Source: Vallitalea pronyensis
GTDB lineage: Bacteria > Bacillota > Clostridia > Lachnospirales > Vallitaleaceae
Assembly: GCF_018141445.1 (NCBI RefSeq)
Contig: NZ_CP058649.1
Span: forward strand, 6,157,001 to 6,221,000
Reading direction: 5' to 3'
DNA length: 64,000 nucleotides
Position 1 is the first letter of the stretch; each line of letters starts with the position of its first letter. This document shows positions 8,218 through 16,317 of this stretch, one piece after another. A model generated the notes under the pieces. That model ran no database searches. It had not been told where the DNA came from and saw only the letters and a list, made by a program, of their open reading frames with translations. The position numbers and the translations under genes are program-made.

Positions 8218-9387
8218 TTAGCTTATACGTGGTTCTACAAATTGGCTAATGCGTTCAATGGCTTTTTTTAAGTCCTCTATACCGTATGCGTAGGAACAAC
8301 GGATAAAACCTTCACCGCTTTCCCCAAAAGCTGTGCCAGGTACAACAGCCACTTTTTGTTCATGTAACAGTTGTGTGGCAAATTCTTCTGAGGTTAATCC
8401 TGTTTCTTTGATAGAAGGAAAAAGATAAAAAGCACCTAAAGGTTCGAAACACGCCAATCCCATTTTTCTAAACCCTTCAATCATCACTTTACGCCGCCCA
8501 TTATATGCTTTTCGCATTTCCTCAACATCTGGGTCCCCATTTTTTACCGCTTCAATGGCTGCATACTGACTGGTTGTGGGGGTGCACATAATGCCATACT
8601 GATGGATTTTTGTCATAGGCCCAATGACTTCCTTTGGTCCTACTGCATAACCCATACGCCAGCCTGTCATAGAATAAGCTTTTGAGAATCCATTAATGAT
8701 GATGGTACGCTCTCTCATGCCCTCAATGGCCGCAATGGATACATGTTTATCACCATAGGTAAGCTCTGCATAGATTTCATCGGATAATACAATTAAATCA
8801 TGCTTAATGGCAACCTCAGCTATGGCTTCTAAATCTTCTCGTTCCATAATAGCCCCTGTAGGGTTATTGGGAAATGGCAGGACAAGCATTTTGGTTTTCT
8901 CCGTGACATAGGCTTCTACCTCTTCCTTGGTTAAACGAAATTCATTTTCTACCTTAAGGGGTATGATTACAGGTGTTGCCCCAGCTAAATAAGCACATGG
9001 TTCGTAGGATACAAAAGATGGCTGAGGAATGAGCACTTCGTCTCCTGGGTTAATTAAAGCGCGAAAAGCTAAGTCAATACCTTCACTTCCCCCCACGGTT
9101 ATAAGGGTCTCTGTTTTGTAGTCATAATCCAACTGAAATTTTCTTTTTAAATAGTGACATATTTCTTCCCGTAGTTCTAGCATCCCTGCATTGGATGTGT
9201 AATAGGTTTTTCCTTTTTCTAAAGAATAGATGCCCTCTTCACGAATATGCCAAGGGGTGTCAAAATCAGGCTCACCAACACCAAGGGATATGGCATCTTT
9301 CATTTCAGAAACAATATCAAAGAATTTTCTAATACCTGATGGTGGTATGACTTTTACACGATTAGATAATTTATTTTCCATGATCAT
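8218..9387 (-). CDS. PLP-dependent class I aminotransferase
   Basis: This 389-residue fold-type I aminotransferase acts on amino acids, probably aromatic ones, alanine or aspartate. Landmarks are YTSNAGMLELREEI (about 63), the SLGVGEPDFDTP substrate strand (about 35), PNNPTGA (about 174), the aspartate in LSDEIYAELTYG (about 203), the PLP lysine in NGFSKAYSMTGWRMGY (about 233) and the substrate-carboxylate arginine in GFIRCSYAYG (about 362). Its start overlaps the stop of the upstream lrp-like gene as ATGA, so the two are translationally coupled. This pairing is common in Clostridia and suggests that the regulator responds to the amino acid handled here. Confidence 0.93.
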   Translation of the reverse strand: MIMENKLSNRVKVIPPSGIRKFFDIVSEMKDAISLGVGEPDFDTPWHIREEGIYSLEKGKTYYTSNAGMLELREEICHYLKRKFQLDYDYKTETLITVGGSEGIDLAFRALINPGDEVLIPQPSFVSYEPCAYLAGATPVIIPLKVENEFRLTKEEVEAYVTEKTKMLVLPFPNNPTGAIMEREDLEAIAEVAIKHDLIVLSDEIYAELTYGDKHVSIAAIEGMRERTIIINGFSKAYSMTGWRMGYAVGPKEVIGPMTKIHQYGIMCTPTTSQYAAIEAVKNGDPDVEEMRKAYNGRRKVMIEGFRKMGLACFEPLGAFYLFPSIKETGLTSEEFATQLLHEQKVAVVPGTAFGESGEGFIRCSYAYGIEDLKKAIERISQFVEPRIS

Positions 9388-9866
9388 GGGGTCACCACCA
9401 TCCTCTCATCTTTTCGAGTCTCTTCTAATATGATGCCATGGTCTTTGTATTTCTTAAGCACAAAATGGGTTGCTGTACTGAGTACAGATTCCAAAGGTGC
9501 TAATTTTTGACCCACAAACAGAGCAACCTCTTTCATGGTTTTACCTTCCAATATAACCGTAAGGTCAAACCCTCCGGACATCAGATAGACGGATTTCACT
9601 TCTTTGAATCGGTATATTCTCTCTGCAATTTTATCAAATCCCTGACCCCGCTGAGGTGTTACCTTCACTTCAATTAAAGCCGTGACTTTTTCATTATTCG
9701 TTTTTTCCCAATTAATGAGTGTATGATAGCCACATATAATTTTTTCTTTCTCCATGGCGGCAATTTCATTGGCAATATCATCTATTTTTCCTTCTAAGAT
9801 AGTGGCTAGGTCATCCACCGTTACCTTACTATTATGCTCCAATATTTCCAATACTTCTTGTCTCAT
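9384..9866 (-). CDS. Lrp/AsnC family transcriptional regulator
   Basis: The longer frame begins at 9968, but GGAGGG eight bases before the ATG at 9866 marks the start, giving 160 residues. An N-terminal DNA-binding domain (about 1-50, VTVDDLATILEG) is followed by the RAM ligand-binding domain (about 60-145, ALIEVKVTPQRGQGFDKIAERI and VKSVYLMSGGFDLTVILEGKTM). Lrp-type proteins sense amino acids as dimers or octamers. The gene is coupled by a four-base overlap to the aminotransferase. Confidence 0.9.
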   Translation of the reverse strand: MRQEVLEILEHNSKVTVDDLATILEGKIDDIANEIAAMEKEKIICGYHTLINWEKTNNEKVTALIEVKVTPQRGQGFDKIAERIYRFKEVKSVYLMSGGFDLTVILEGKTMKEVALFVGQKLAPLESVLSTATHFVLKKYKDHGIILEETRKDERMVVTP

Positions 9867-10283
9867 AGCTATCCCTCCATTTAATTGTTTTATATAAATT
9901 GAACCAAATCCTATGGATAATTGTTTTAGTTCAATATATTTTCTGCATTGATACGATATTTTCTTCATACGCCTGTATTATAACATTATATGCTTAATCA
10001 GCTTCTTCCATTATCAAAGTAATGTATTGCAGTGTTGTATTTAGAAGAAAAGTATGCCTAAGCATACAAAATAATCACTTAATCATGGTTGCAAAGCGAC
10101 TACGTCGCGTCTTGTGAAGCAAGTTGTTTCGTTAAAAGTATCTTGAACATATGAAAATACTTCTTCTTTCACATACTAAATGCAAGACTTTACTTGTATA
10201 ATAATAAGAAAAGTGGCTACCTATTATCTAAGCCACTTGAGGTATTCATTAATTTCTTAATCCAAGTTTCTTAATCCCATTGT
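9867..10283. other. Intergenic region upstream of the lrp-like gene
   Basis: Two TATAAT-like boxes lie close together near 9975-9990 on the minus strand, a probable promoter for the lrp-like gene. A small GC-rich hairpin (GCGAC-TAC-GTCGC, about 10098) and the terminator at 10211 are the only other structures seen. No open frame is convincing. Confidence 0.4.
10207..10238 (-). terminator. Intrinsic terminator after the AIR-synthase-like gene
   Basis: AAGTGGCT and AGCCACTT arms (10211-10218, 10231-10238) followed on the minus strand by TTCTTATT. Located 46 bases after the stop. Confidence 0.7.
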
Positions 10284-11276
10284 TTATGACTTACCCATCA
10301 CCTTATACAATTCATCGGTTTTTGGAGGTGTCAAGGCTCGTCGTGTGTCCGATTGTATAACAATTCTGTTCTTGCTGGCCATAATCTTACCAATAATAGT
10401 AGCATGAATTCCAGACTTTTGCAACTGTTCAATTAAGCCATTGCCATCATCCGCTGTCATGAGCATACAACCGCTTGAAATAAGCTTGTAGGGATTAATG
10501 CCGTAGTATTCACAGATTTCAATGGTGCATTGTTTAACAGGAATATCATCCAGTACGACTTCAAGACCAACATTTGAACATGCGCCTAATTCCCATAAAG
10601 CACCAAATACGCCGCCTTCTGTCACATCATGCATGGACGATACACCATGCTTCATAGCCACCCTAGCTTCTTCTACAACGGATAGATGATTCCCTAATGC
10701 AATGGCTTCGTCCATGAGTTCACGGTTAAAATGTTTGCTTAACACGTCTTCATGATCTTTAGCAATGATGGCTGTACCTTCCAGGCCAGCCCATTTTGTT
10801 AAAATAATGTCTTGTCCAGGTTTTGCCGTACCTGTTAATACCAATTGTTCTTTAGGTGCTTTTCCTATACCTGTAACTGAAATAACAGGCTTATTCACTG
10901 CGTTTGTCACTTCTGTATGTCCACCAATAACTTCTATATGTAATGTCTCGCAAACACCGTTAATATCCTGCATTATTTTTCTAAGCTCTTCTTCCATAAA
11001 ACCCTCTGGTAATAAGATGGTCAATAAGATTCCCACAGGCTCAGCTCCACTTGATGCAAGATCATTAGCAGTAATATGCACGGCCAATGATCCAATGTCT
11101 TCTAGAGCTGCTGTAATGGGATCTGTTGATACCACACATACTTCATCGGATTCAAATTGTAAAACTGAACAATCTTCTCCCACATGAGGTCGTACAAGTA
11201 CTTCTTTTCTACGGGTGCTAAGCTGTTTAAAAACTGAACGCTTAAGGATTGTTTCCGGTACTTTCCCCAGCTTCAT
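10284..11276 (-). CDS. AIR synthase (PurM/HypE/ThiL/SelD superfamily) related protein
   Basis: The protein belongs to the ATP-binding PurM-like superfamily. It has the N-terminal half with HVGEDCSVLQF and STDPITAALEDIGSLAVHITANDLASSGAEP (about 30-75) and the C-terminal half with MHDVTEGGVFGALWELG (about 215) and LISSGCMLM (about 263). It is closest in layout to HypE-like proteins of unknown substrate that accompany VanW in Clostridia. The longer frame starts at 11294, but AAGGAG nine bases upstream supports the ATG at 11276 (330 residues). The gene begins inside the 3' end of the VanW gene (35-base overlap), so the two are coupled. Confidence 0.82.
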   Translation of the reverse strand: MKLGKVPETILKRSVFKQLSTRRKEVLVRPHVGEDCSVLQFESDEVCVVSTDPITAALEDIGSLAVHITANDLASSGAEPVGILLTILLPEGFMEEELRKIMQDINGVCETLHIEVIGGHTEVTNAVNKPVISVTGIGKAPKEQLVLTGTAKPGQDIILTKWAGLEGTAIIAKDHEDVLSKHFNRELMDEAIALGNHLSVVEEARVAMKHGVSSMHDVTEGGVFGALWELGACSNVGLEVVLDDIPVKQCTIEICEYYGINPYKLISSGCMLMTADDGNGLIEQLQKSGIHATIIGKIMASKNRIVIQSDTRRALTPPKTDELYKVMGKS

Positions 11277-13008
11277 CAACATCGACTCCTTCATTGGTAT
11301 CTGTTGTCACATCTGTATCTATTTGAGCATCTGTGGGATTAACAGGTTGAGGATCAGCATCTGTGTCAGGGTTTGCTGGGGTAGTACTTGAAGTATCATC
11401 CTCAGGTGTACTTGAGGTGCCTTCTTGATTACCTTCTACCGGTGAATCAGTACCTTCTTCATTACCCTCTACTGGTGAATCAGCTGTACCCTCACTATTG
11501 TCCTCTACAGGTGCACTGGTTGTTCCTTCATTGTTGTCTTCAATAGGCGCCATGGTTTCTACTGTTTCACTGTCTTTGATAGCGTCTACAGGTATAGCTC
11601 CATCTTCTGGATTAATGATGACGTCTGCTGGCTGCTTGGTGCCAACGCGAATAATGGACCCTACAGGACGATAATAACTTGAGTTTACCACTTGTTTTTC
11701 CACATATTTTCCATCATCGTAAATATATTTATACAGCTTTACTTTATAGCCATTAACGGCTTTACGCTTAACCACTTGGGTTCCAGCTTCTAATGTATCA
11801 TCATTCACATGGGTTGGCGGTGGTGGCGCAATCTTCTGTATGATAACAGGTTTAAACTGTAATGAACGGGTAGATTTACGCTCATCCTTCCCATAGATAC
11901 GCATATATACTTTCCCACCTGTTACAAAACTCTCCACATAGATGGGGTATTTTGTACTGTTCTCAAAAACAAAATCAATCTGATTACCAGACATGGTAGC
12001 GTCTCTTCCTTTTGCTGTATACGAAACAGGCATGGAATGATTCTGACGTTCTATTATATCAAGCTCAGCAAATAGAGCAGCATTATAGAGTGTACTGGAT
12101 ATTTGACAGACCCCGCCTCCAAGACCATCTTTTATTTCACCTTGGATAATAATGGGAGCTTCTTTATACCCATTGGCTTTATTAATAGGGCTAATCAATA
12201 CATGGGTTTCTAGGTCTTCACCAGGATGAAGAAGGGTACCATTGATTCTACTGGCTGCAATTTTAAGATTTTGTGTTCGTAATCGGTTACTATTGTGACT
12301 GGTACTGTACTCACCTAATACATCCGAAATTGCACCATAATAAGCAGCGGTGTATTTGGGCTGAATTTCAGTTATCACCAGCTCCGCTTCTTCTTTAAAA
12401 TTATCAACAGCTTCTTTAACAGATGCTACACTACTGGCAACATCAAAAGATAAGCCAATTATTTCATCTTCAATAATAAATTCACCATTTTTTCTATGTA
12501 TTATAGCATCTTTTGCTTCTACATGAAAGTCATTTTTAATGGATTCGATGAATTCATTTATTTTACCTTGATTATAGCCATTTTCTATGGCAAAATCAAT
12601 TTGATTTTCTTTTAATTTCATGATAGCGTTATAACGTGTTCTTAATTTCCCAGATTTGAAATGTTGATAAGCTTTATTGACAACTTCCTCAAAATTTGAT
12701 TTAAATTCAAAGTAATCATAGGGTTTGACATAATGTTTATCTTTATAATGCATGTTTATTTCTTTATTAAAAATATTCTCGTTGATGACGTTACCCACTT
12801 TATATAAAGCTTCTTCCTTGGTTAAGCCACCTACATCTACACCTTCTATGGTGATGCCTTCGTATATAACGTCTCTATTTACAATACTCTCCATCTGTTT
12901 ATTTTGAAGGTAATAATAGGTACCAAATCCAGTACCCATGGCAATAATCACAATAACGACTATGATAATCCATTTTCTTCCCTTATGTGAGTTATTTTGT
13001 TTGTCCAA
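11242..13008 (-). CDS. VanW family membrane-anchored cell wall protein
   Basis: The 588-residue protein has a single N-terminal membrane segment (about 11-32), then a peptidoglycan-binding-like region (about 40-200), then the VanW domain (about 235-370, with NRLRTQNLKIAASRINGTLLHPGE and GLGGGVCQISSTLYNAAL). A G5-like stretch follows (about 400-450). The last 120 residues are a low-complexity acidic tail built of repeated PVEGNEEGT-type units. VanW proteins are linked to vancomycin clusters but their role is unknown. It is followed by the overlapping AIR-synthase-like gene. Confidence 0.88.
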   Translation of the reverse strand: MDKQNNSHKGRKWIIIVVIVIIAMGTGFGTYYYLQNKQMESIVNRDVIYEGITIEGVDVGGLTKEEALYKVGNVINENIFNKEINMHYKDKHYVKPYDYFEFKSNFEEVVNKAYQHFKSGKLRTRYNAIMKLKENQIDFAIENGYNQGKINEFIESIKNDFHVEAKDAIIHRKNGEFIIEDEIIGLSFDVASSVASVKEAVDNFKEEAELVITEIQPKYTAAYYGAISDVLGEYSTSHNSNRLRTQNLKIAASRINGTLLHPGEDLETHVLISPINKANGYKEAPIIIQGEIKDGLGGGVCQISSTLYNAALFAELDIIERQNHSMPVSYTAKGRDATMSGNQIDFVFENSTKYPIYVESFVTGGKVYMRIYGKDERKSTRSLQFKPVIIQKIAPPPPTHVNDDTLEAGTQVVKRKAVNGYKVKLYKYIYDDGKYVEKQVVNSSYYRPVGSIIRVGTKQPADVIINPEDGAIPVDAIKDSETVETMAPIEDNNEGTTSAPVEDNSEGTADSPVEGNEEGTDSPVEGNQEGTSSTPEDDTSSTTPANPDTDADPQPVNPTDAQIDTDVTTDTNEGVDVDEAGESTGNNP

Positions 13009-13196
13009 TGTCGCATCCTCCCTCTAAATTAACGCCATATATTATCTCTTAATATAATTATACCCTTAATAGTCATTATATTTCTGTCTGCTATAAAAAA
13101 TGATAGGAGCAAGCCCTAAAATATCATCATCTTTAGCATTATATGGCTATATATAAGCCAAGTCTCATGGGTTACTTGAAACTTGACTTTCTTAAA

Positions 13197-13233
13197 CACA
13201 ATATGTTTCGTAACAAAGACGAAACATATTGTG
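13197..13233 (-). terminator. Hairpin with a 15-bp perfect stem, likely terminator
   Basis: Arms 13197-13211 and 13219-13233 (CACAATATGTTTCGT and its complement) surround a seven-base loop, with TTTAAG after it on the minus strand. The U-tract is short, so it may act as a 3' stabiliser for the flavodoxin-like mRNA. The rest of the 319-base gap 13009-13327 shows nothing else. Confidence 0.6.
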
Positions 13234-13327
13234 TGCAAGATGCACTAACTGTTATCATACCATCCTTGTATAATATTGGAGAAAACTGCTCATTAATGCT
13301 ATGATTAGGATCATAAAAAATAGACTT

Positions 13328-13831
13328 CTACAAGAAGCGATTCAGGGATTTACCAAATTCTCTGCATTTTTTTTCATTCAATTTTGTATAACTTCCAACA
13401 GGTTTTGAAATGGAGTTCAAATAACTGTTCACACTATGTTGTTCCTGATTACTCAATTCCTGCTCATCCACTTCACCTGCAAAAACTGCTGTTTGATTAA
13501 TTTCTCCTGGAATGATCTTGGTAAAAGCCTGTATATTTTGTTCTCTTTTTGACCTTAATTCATTATCAGATGCAACCACAAACACAGATTTTGCTTTATT
13601 TTCTAATTGTCCACTGTTTTGTTCAACAAACTGACTCATGGATGGAAGAGGCTTATGTTCATAGATAGGCGTTCCTAATATCACATAGTCATAGTTAAGA
13701 TTACTAATCTGTTCTACGTCAAGAACATCTACATTTCCCCTTATCTCTTTTCCAATCCAACGAGCTATCTTCTCTGTACTACCGTGCTTGGAGGCATATG
13801 CAACCAAGACATCTGGTGTTACTCTCTTCAT
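13328..13831 (-). CDS. Flavodoxin-like protein, HemG/protoporphyrinogen oxidase type
   Basis: The 167-residue protein starts with the flavodoxin FMN phosphate loop (VLVAYASKHGSTEKIARWIG, about 8-27) and continues with the YDYVILGTPIYEHKPLP strand (about 47-63), as in the HemG-like flavodoxin_5 family. The start at 13831 is chosen because AAGGAG lies eight bases upstream; a GTG nine bases earlier would sit in the ribosome site. An FMN-dependent electron-transfer role is likely, but the partner is unknown. No heme genes are nearby. Confidence 0.75.
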   Translation of the reverse strand: MKRVTPDVLVAYASKHGSTEKIARWIGKEIRGNVDVLDVEQISNLNYDYVILGTPIYEHKPLPSMSQFVEQNSGQLENKAKSVFVVASDNELRSKREQNIQAFTKIIPGEINQTAVFAGEVDEQELSNQEQHSVNSYLNSISKPVGSYTKLNEKKCREFGKSLNRFL

Positions 13832-14148
13832 ACTTAACACTCCTTTTAGAATCTTCCATAGGGATTCATTATTTCATGGTTTATTCTAGGTTCATGCAGA
13901 TGTCCACGACATTGTACGAAACCTTGCTTTTATTTTCTCCAATAAAACCTTGAATATACGCCTGCGCACAAATGAAACATTTATACGTTGGTTTTTGAAC
14001 GTATAGAGTTGTTAAGTACTTCTTATAGCATTAATCGTAAAACACTTACACATGATGAACCAGCAATGTGTTCTTTCTTCCCTCATCAATATATGGTTTG
14101 AACATCATTATTTATTGATTAAATTCATGATAGATGTTAATGACCTGT
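13832..14148. other. Intergenic region with one hairpin
   Basis: An 8-bp stem (TATACGTT/AACGTATA, 13982-14005) is the only clear structure. No U-run follows it. No reading frame or known RNA motif is seen in these 317 bases. Confidence 0.4.
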
Positions 14149-14709
14149 TTAACTATTTTTAGCGAGGATTGTATCCCAAAGAATAAGACTTACTTCACCT
14201 CGGGTTACCTTTCGCTTAATATCCCCATTATCACCTTGAGATATAATGCCTAATTGTTTTGCTTTGGTAATATAATTAGTAGGCCAGTCACCTTCAAGAT
14301 TCTGATTTTTTCCTAAAGCATTAACCATGATGGTCACAACTTCCGCATAACTAATCTGGTCATCGGGTCGGAATGTACCCCCTGGATCACCAACAATTAA
14401 TTTTAACTTAAATGCTTTTTGAATATCATTTTTAGCCCATGAATCATTTTTTACATCACTAAAGGTTTTAGCGGTACCTGCCACATCTTTTTTGTCATAT
14501 CCTAGTGTTCTTACTAATAACGCAGCCACTTCTGCTCTTTTAATTGAATTCTGTAATTGCAATGTTCCGTCGGTATAACCTCTCATTAAACCTAAGGTAT
14601 GTAATTGGTCTCCTGCATATTGCTGCTTATCTGTGACAGCTGTAACGGTATTGGATAATACATGGCATGTTAGCAGAAGGCTTACGATAACGACAAATGT
14701 TCTTTTCAC
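14149..14709 (-). CDS. Secreted S-layer homology (SLH) domain protein
   Basis: A short 186-residue protein made of a signal peptide (about 1-25) and two to three SLH repeats: GDQLHTLGLMRGYTDGTLQLQNSIKRAEVAALLVRTLG (about 30-67) and the repeat with FSDVKNDSWAKNDIQKAFKLKLIVGDPGGTFRPDDQISYAEVVTIMVNALG (about 83-133), plus a partial third. SLH domains bind pyruvylated cell wall polymer. The start is GTG with GAGGGGG upstream. It lacks any other domain, so it may be a small wall-bound adaptor. Confidence 0.85.
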   Translation of the reverse strand: MKRTFVVIVSLLLTCHVLSNTVTAVTDKQQYAGDQLHTLGLMRGYTDGTLQLQNSIKRAEVAALLVRTLGYDKKDVAGTAKTFSDVKNDSWAKNDIQKAFKLKLIVGDPGGTFRPDDQISYAEVVTIMVNALGKNQNLEGDWPTNYITKAKQLGIISQGDNGDIKRKVTRGEVSLILWDTILAKNS

Positions 14710-14900
14710 TAGTATTCCCCCTCTGTTTTTCAGTAGCTTATGGGTTCACCCAAGAAAGAGGCTGTTATTAATCCTTTCCTTAAGCACAAGAAATCTCACA
14801 TGCTCGGTTCGTCCACCATTATAACATATATTTGTCAATAATTCGTTACCAAAACATAACATTTGTAATACAGTTTCATTAAAAAAGTATTGGTAAGTTA

Positions 14901-15896
14901 TTAATTCATATAAATACCTAATTCTTCCATAAGCTTTTTAAATTTCGATGGTTTTAAAGATTGTCCCCCATCACATAAAGCATTAATAGGGTCATTGTGA
15001 ACCTCTATCATAAGCCCGTCTGCGCCTACAGCCAATGCACCTTTTGATAGTGGACTGACCATTTTCCATTTTCCAGTTGCGTGACTTGGGTCAACGATAA
15101 TGGGCAGATGGCTAATTTCTTTAATGACAGGTACGGCACTAAGGTCCAATGTATTTCTTGTATAGGTTTCATAAGTACGGATACCACGTTCGCACAGAAT
15201 AACATCTTTGTTACCGCCTGCCATAATGTATTCCGCCGCCATTAACCATTCTTCAATGGTTGCACTTAATCCCCGTTTCAGTAAGATAGGTTTCTTGGTA
15301 AGACCTGCTTTTTTGAGTAATGCAAAGTTCTGCATATTACGTGCACCAATCTGTATAATGTCGGCATATTCTGCTACAAGCTCGATGGTATCAAGACAGA
15401 TGGCTTCAGATACAATGGGTAAACCTGTTGCTTCTTTTGCTTTTTTTAATAACTTCAGTCCTTCTTCCCCAAGGCCTTGGAAGCTGTATGGTGAACTTCT
15501 AGGTTTGAAAGCCCCGCCTCTAAGAATGGTCGCTCCTGCTTCCTTCACATCCATAGCAATTTGAATCACTTGTTCCTCCGTCTCCACAGAACAAGGACCA
15601 GCCATAACCGTTACGGTATCACCACCAACCGTCGTATCGCCAACCTTCACCACCGTATCTTCAGGATGAAATAGACGATTGGCCAGTTTAAAAGGATGTT
15701 GTACCCTTATGACTTTTTCCACATCATCATAGGATTCCAGCTGTTCTTTGCTAAGCATGGTTGTGTCACCAATAAGCCCTAAAATACTATAATTAGAACC
15801 TATGGTCTCATGGACTGTTATGCTCATATCTTCCAGTCTTTTTGTTATTTTATTAATAGTCTGTCTTGTTGCTTTTGCTTTCATTACGATTACCAT
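14901..15896 (-). CDS. aroF: 3-deoxy-7-phosphoheptulonate (DAHP) synthase
   Basis: This enzyme condenses phosphoenolpyruvate and erythrose 4-phosphate in the first step of aromatic amino acid synthesis. The 331-residue product is the AroF (type I-beta) form: an N-terminal ferredoxin-like regulatory domain (about 1-70, MVIVMKAKATRQTINKI), then the barrel with MAGPCSVETEEQ, LRGGAFKPRSSPYSFQG, ILLKRGLSATIEEW and IIVDPSHATGKW. GGAGG seven bases before the ATG at 15896 fixes the start. Upstream on the same strand lie a promoter, a Phe/Tyr/Trp-rich leader peptide and a terminator, which suggest attenuation by aromatic amino acids. The divergent neighbour is pheA. Confidence 0.95.
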   Translation of the reverse strand: MVIVMKAKATRQTINKITKRLEDMSITVHETIGSNYSILGLIGDTTMLSKEQLESYDDVEKVIRVQHPFKLANRLFHPEDTVVKVGDTTVGGDTVTVMAGPCSVETEEQVIQIAMDVKEAGATILRGGAFKPRSSPYSFQGLGEEGLKLLKKAKEATGLPIVSEAICLDTIELVAEYADIIQIGARNMQNFALLKKAGLTKKPILLKRGLSATIEEWLMAAEYIMAGGNKDVILCERGIRTYETYTRNTLDLSAVPVIKEISHLPIIVDPSHATGKWKMVSPLSKGALAVGADGLMIEVHNDPINALCDGGQSLKPSKFKKLMEELGIYMN

Positions 15897-15954
15897 GATA
15901 CATTCCTCCATATTATTCATTATTCCAAATTTAGTTGCTTTCTTTTATCATGTA

Positions 15955-15983
15955 TTAAAAAAAGAAGCTCCTAAGAGCTTCTT
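15955..15983 (-). terminator. Leader terminator (attenuator) upstream of aroF
   Basis: On the minus strand arms AAGAAGCTC and GAGCTTCTT (9 bp, loop TTAG) are followed by seven T. It stands between the leader peptide stop (16009) and the aroF start (15896), so transcription must read through it to reach aroF. Confidence 0.85.
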
Positions 15984-16008
15984 ATAATTTTTAACCTTAT
16001 TTATAAAA

Positions 16009-16152
16009 TTATGAGCATCTTATGATGGTCTTTTCTTCATTCAATTTTTTCAATGCAAAATAACCAGCGCTAAAAAAGAAAAAGCCCCAGCTAAAGCAGT
16101 AAAAATAAAATGAAGTTGTTGTGATATTATTCATTAAATCCATCATATTCAT
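16009..16152 (-). CDS. Candidate aromatic leader peptide of aroF (47 residues)
   Basis: The minus-strand ATG at 16152 opens a 47-codon frame that was not in the usual gene list. Residues 15-32 contain seven Phe... in fact eight Phe, three Tyr and one Trp within 18 residues (cluster FYFYCFSWGFFFF, then GYF). It lies about 32 bases after the predicted transcription start, and its stop is about 25 bases before the terminator stem. A GGTGAG ribosome site is weak but correctly placed. Aromatic codons ahead of a terminator and a DAHP synthase gene are what a classic amino acid attenuator needs. The alternative is a tiny single-span membrane protein, since the same segment is hydrophobic and followed by lysines. 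Confidence 0.7.
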   Translation of the reverse strand: MNMMDLMNNITTTSFYFYCFSWGFFFFSAGYFALKKLNEEKTIIRCS

Positions 16153-16190
16153 CACGACTCACCGTATAATTTTATAGTGTATAGTTAACT

Positions 16191-16219
16191 ACTATATAGA
16201 ATATTTTATGAAATGTCAA
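16191..16219 (-). promoter_or_regulatory. aroF leader promoter
   Basis: Minus strand: TTGACA (16214-16219) and TATAGT (16191-16196) with a 17-base spacer. A palindrome TAGTTAACTA (16182-16191) overlaps the -10 box edge and could be an operator. Confidence 0.85.
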
Positions 16220-16240
16220 GTGGTTTGTTTACAAAATCAT

Positions 16241-16269
16241 TTGACTTTATATAAATTTTTATGTATATT
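16241..16269 (+). promoter_or_regulatory. pheA promoter
   Basis: TTGACT (16241-16246), 17-base spacer, TATATT (16264-16269). It is divergent from the aroF promoter with 21 bases between the two -35 boxes. Confidence 0.75.
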
Positions 16270-16317
16270 TATTAATTAACAGCTAGAAAATAGGCGATGA
16301 AGATTGGAGTGAACGAT

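Noticed and set aside
10765..11187. 140-codon open frame on the plus strand
   Set aside because: Antisense to the AIR-synthase-like gene with no ribosome site; codon shadow of a real gene.
15208..15564. 118-codon open frame on the plus strand
   Set aside because: Antisense to aroF, no start signals, explained by the aroF coding bias.
15897..16317. T-box riboswitch in front of aroF
   Set aside because: I could not find the T-box consensus or a specifier stem; the translated leader with terminator explains the region better.
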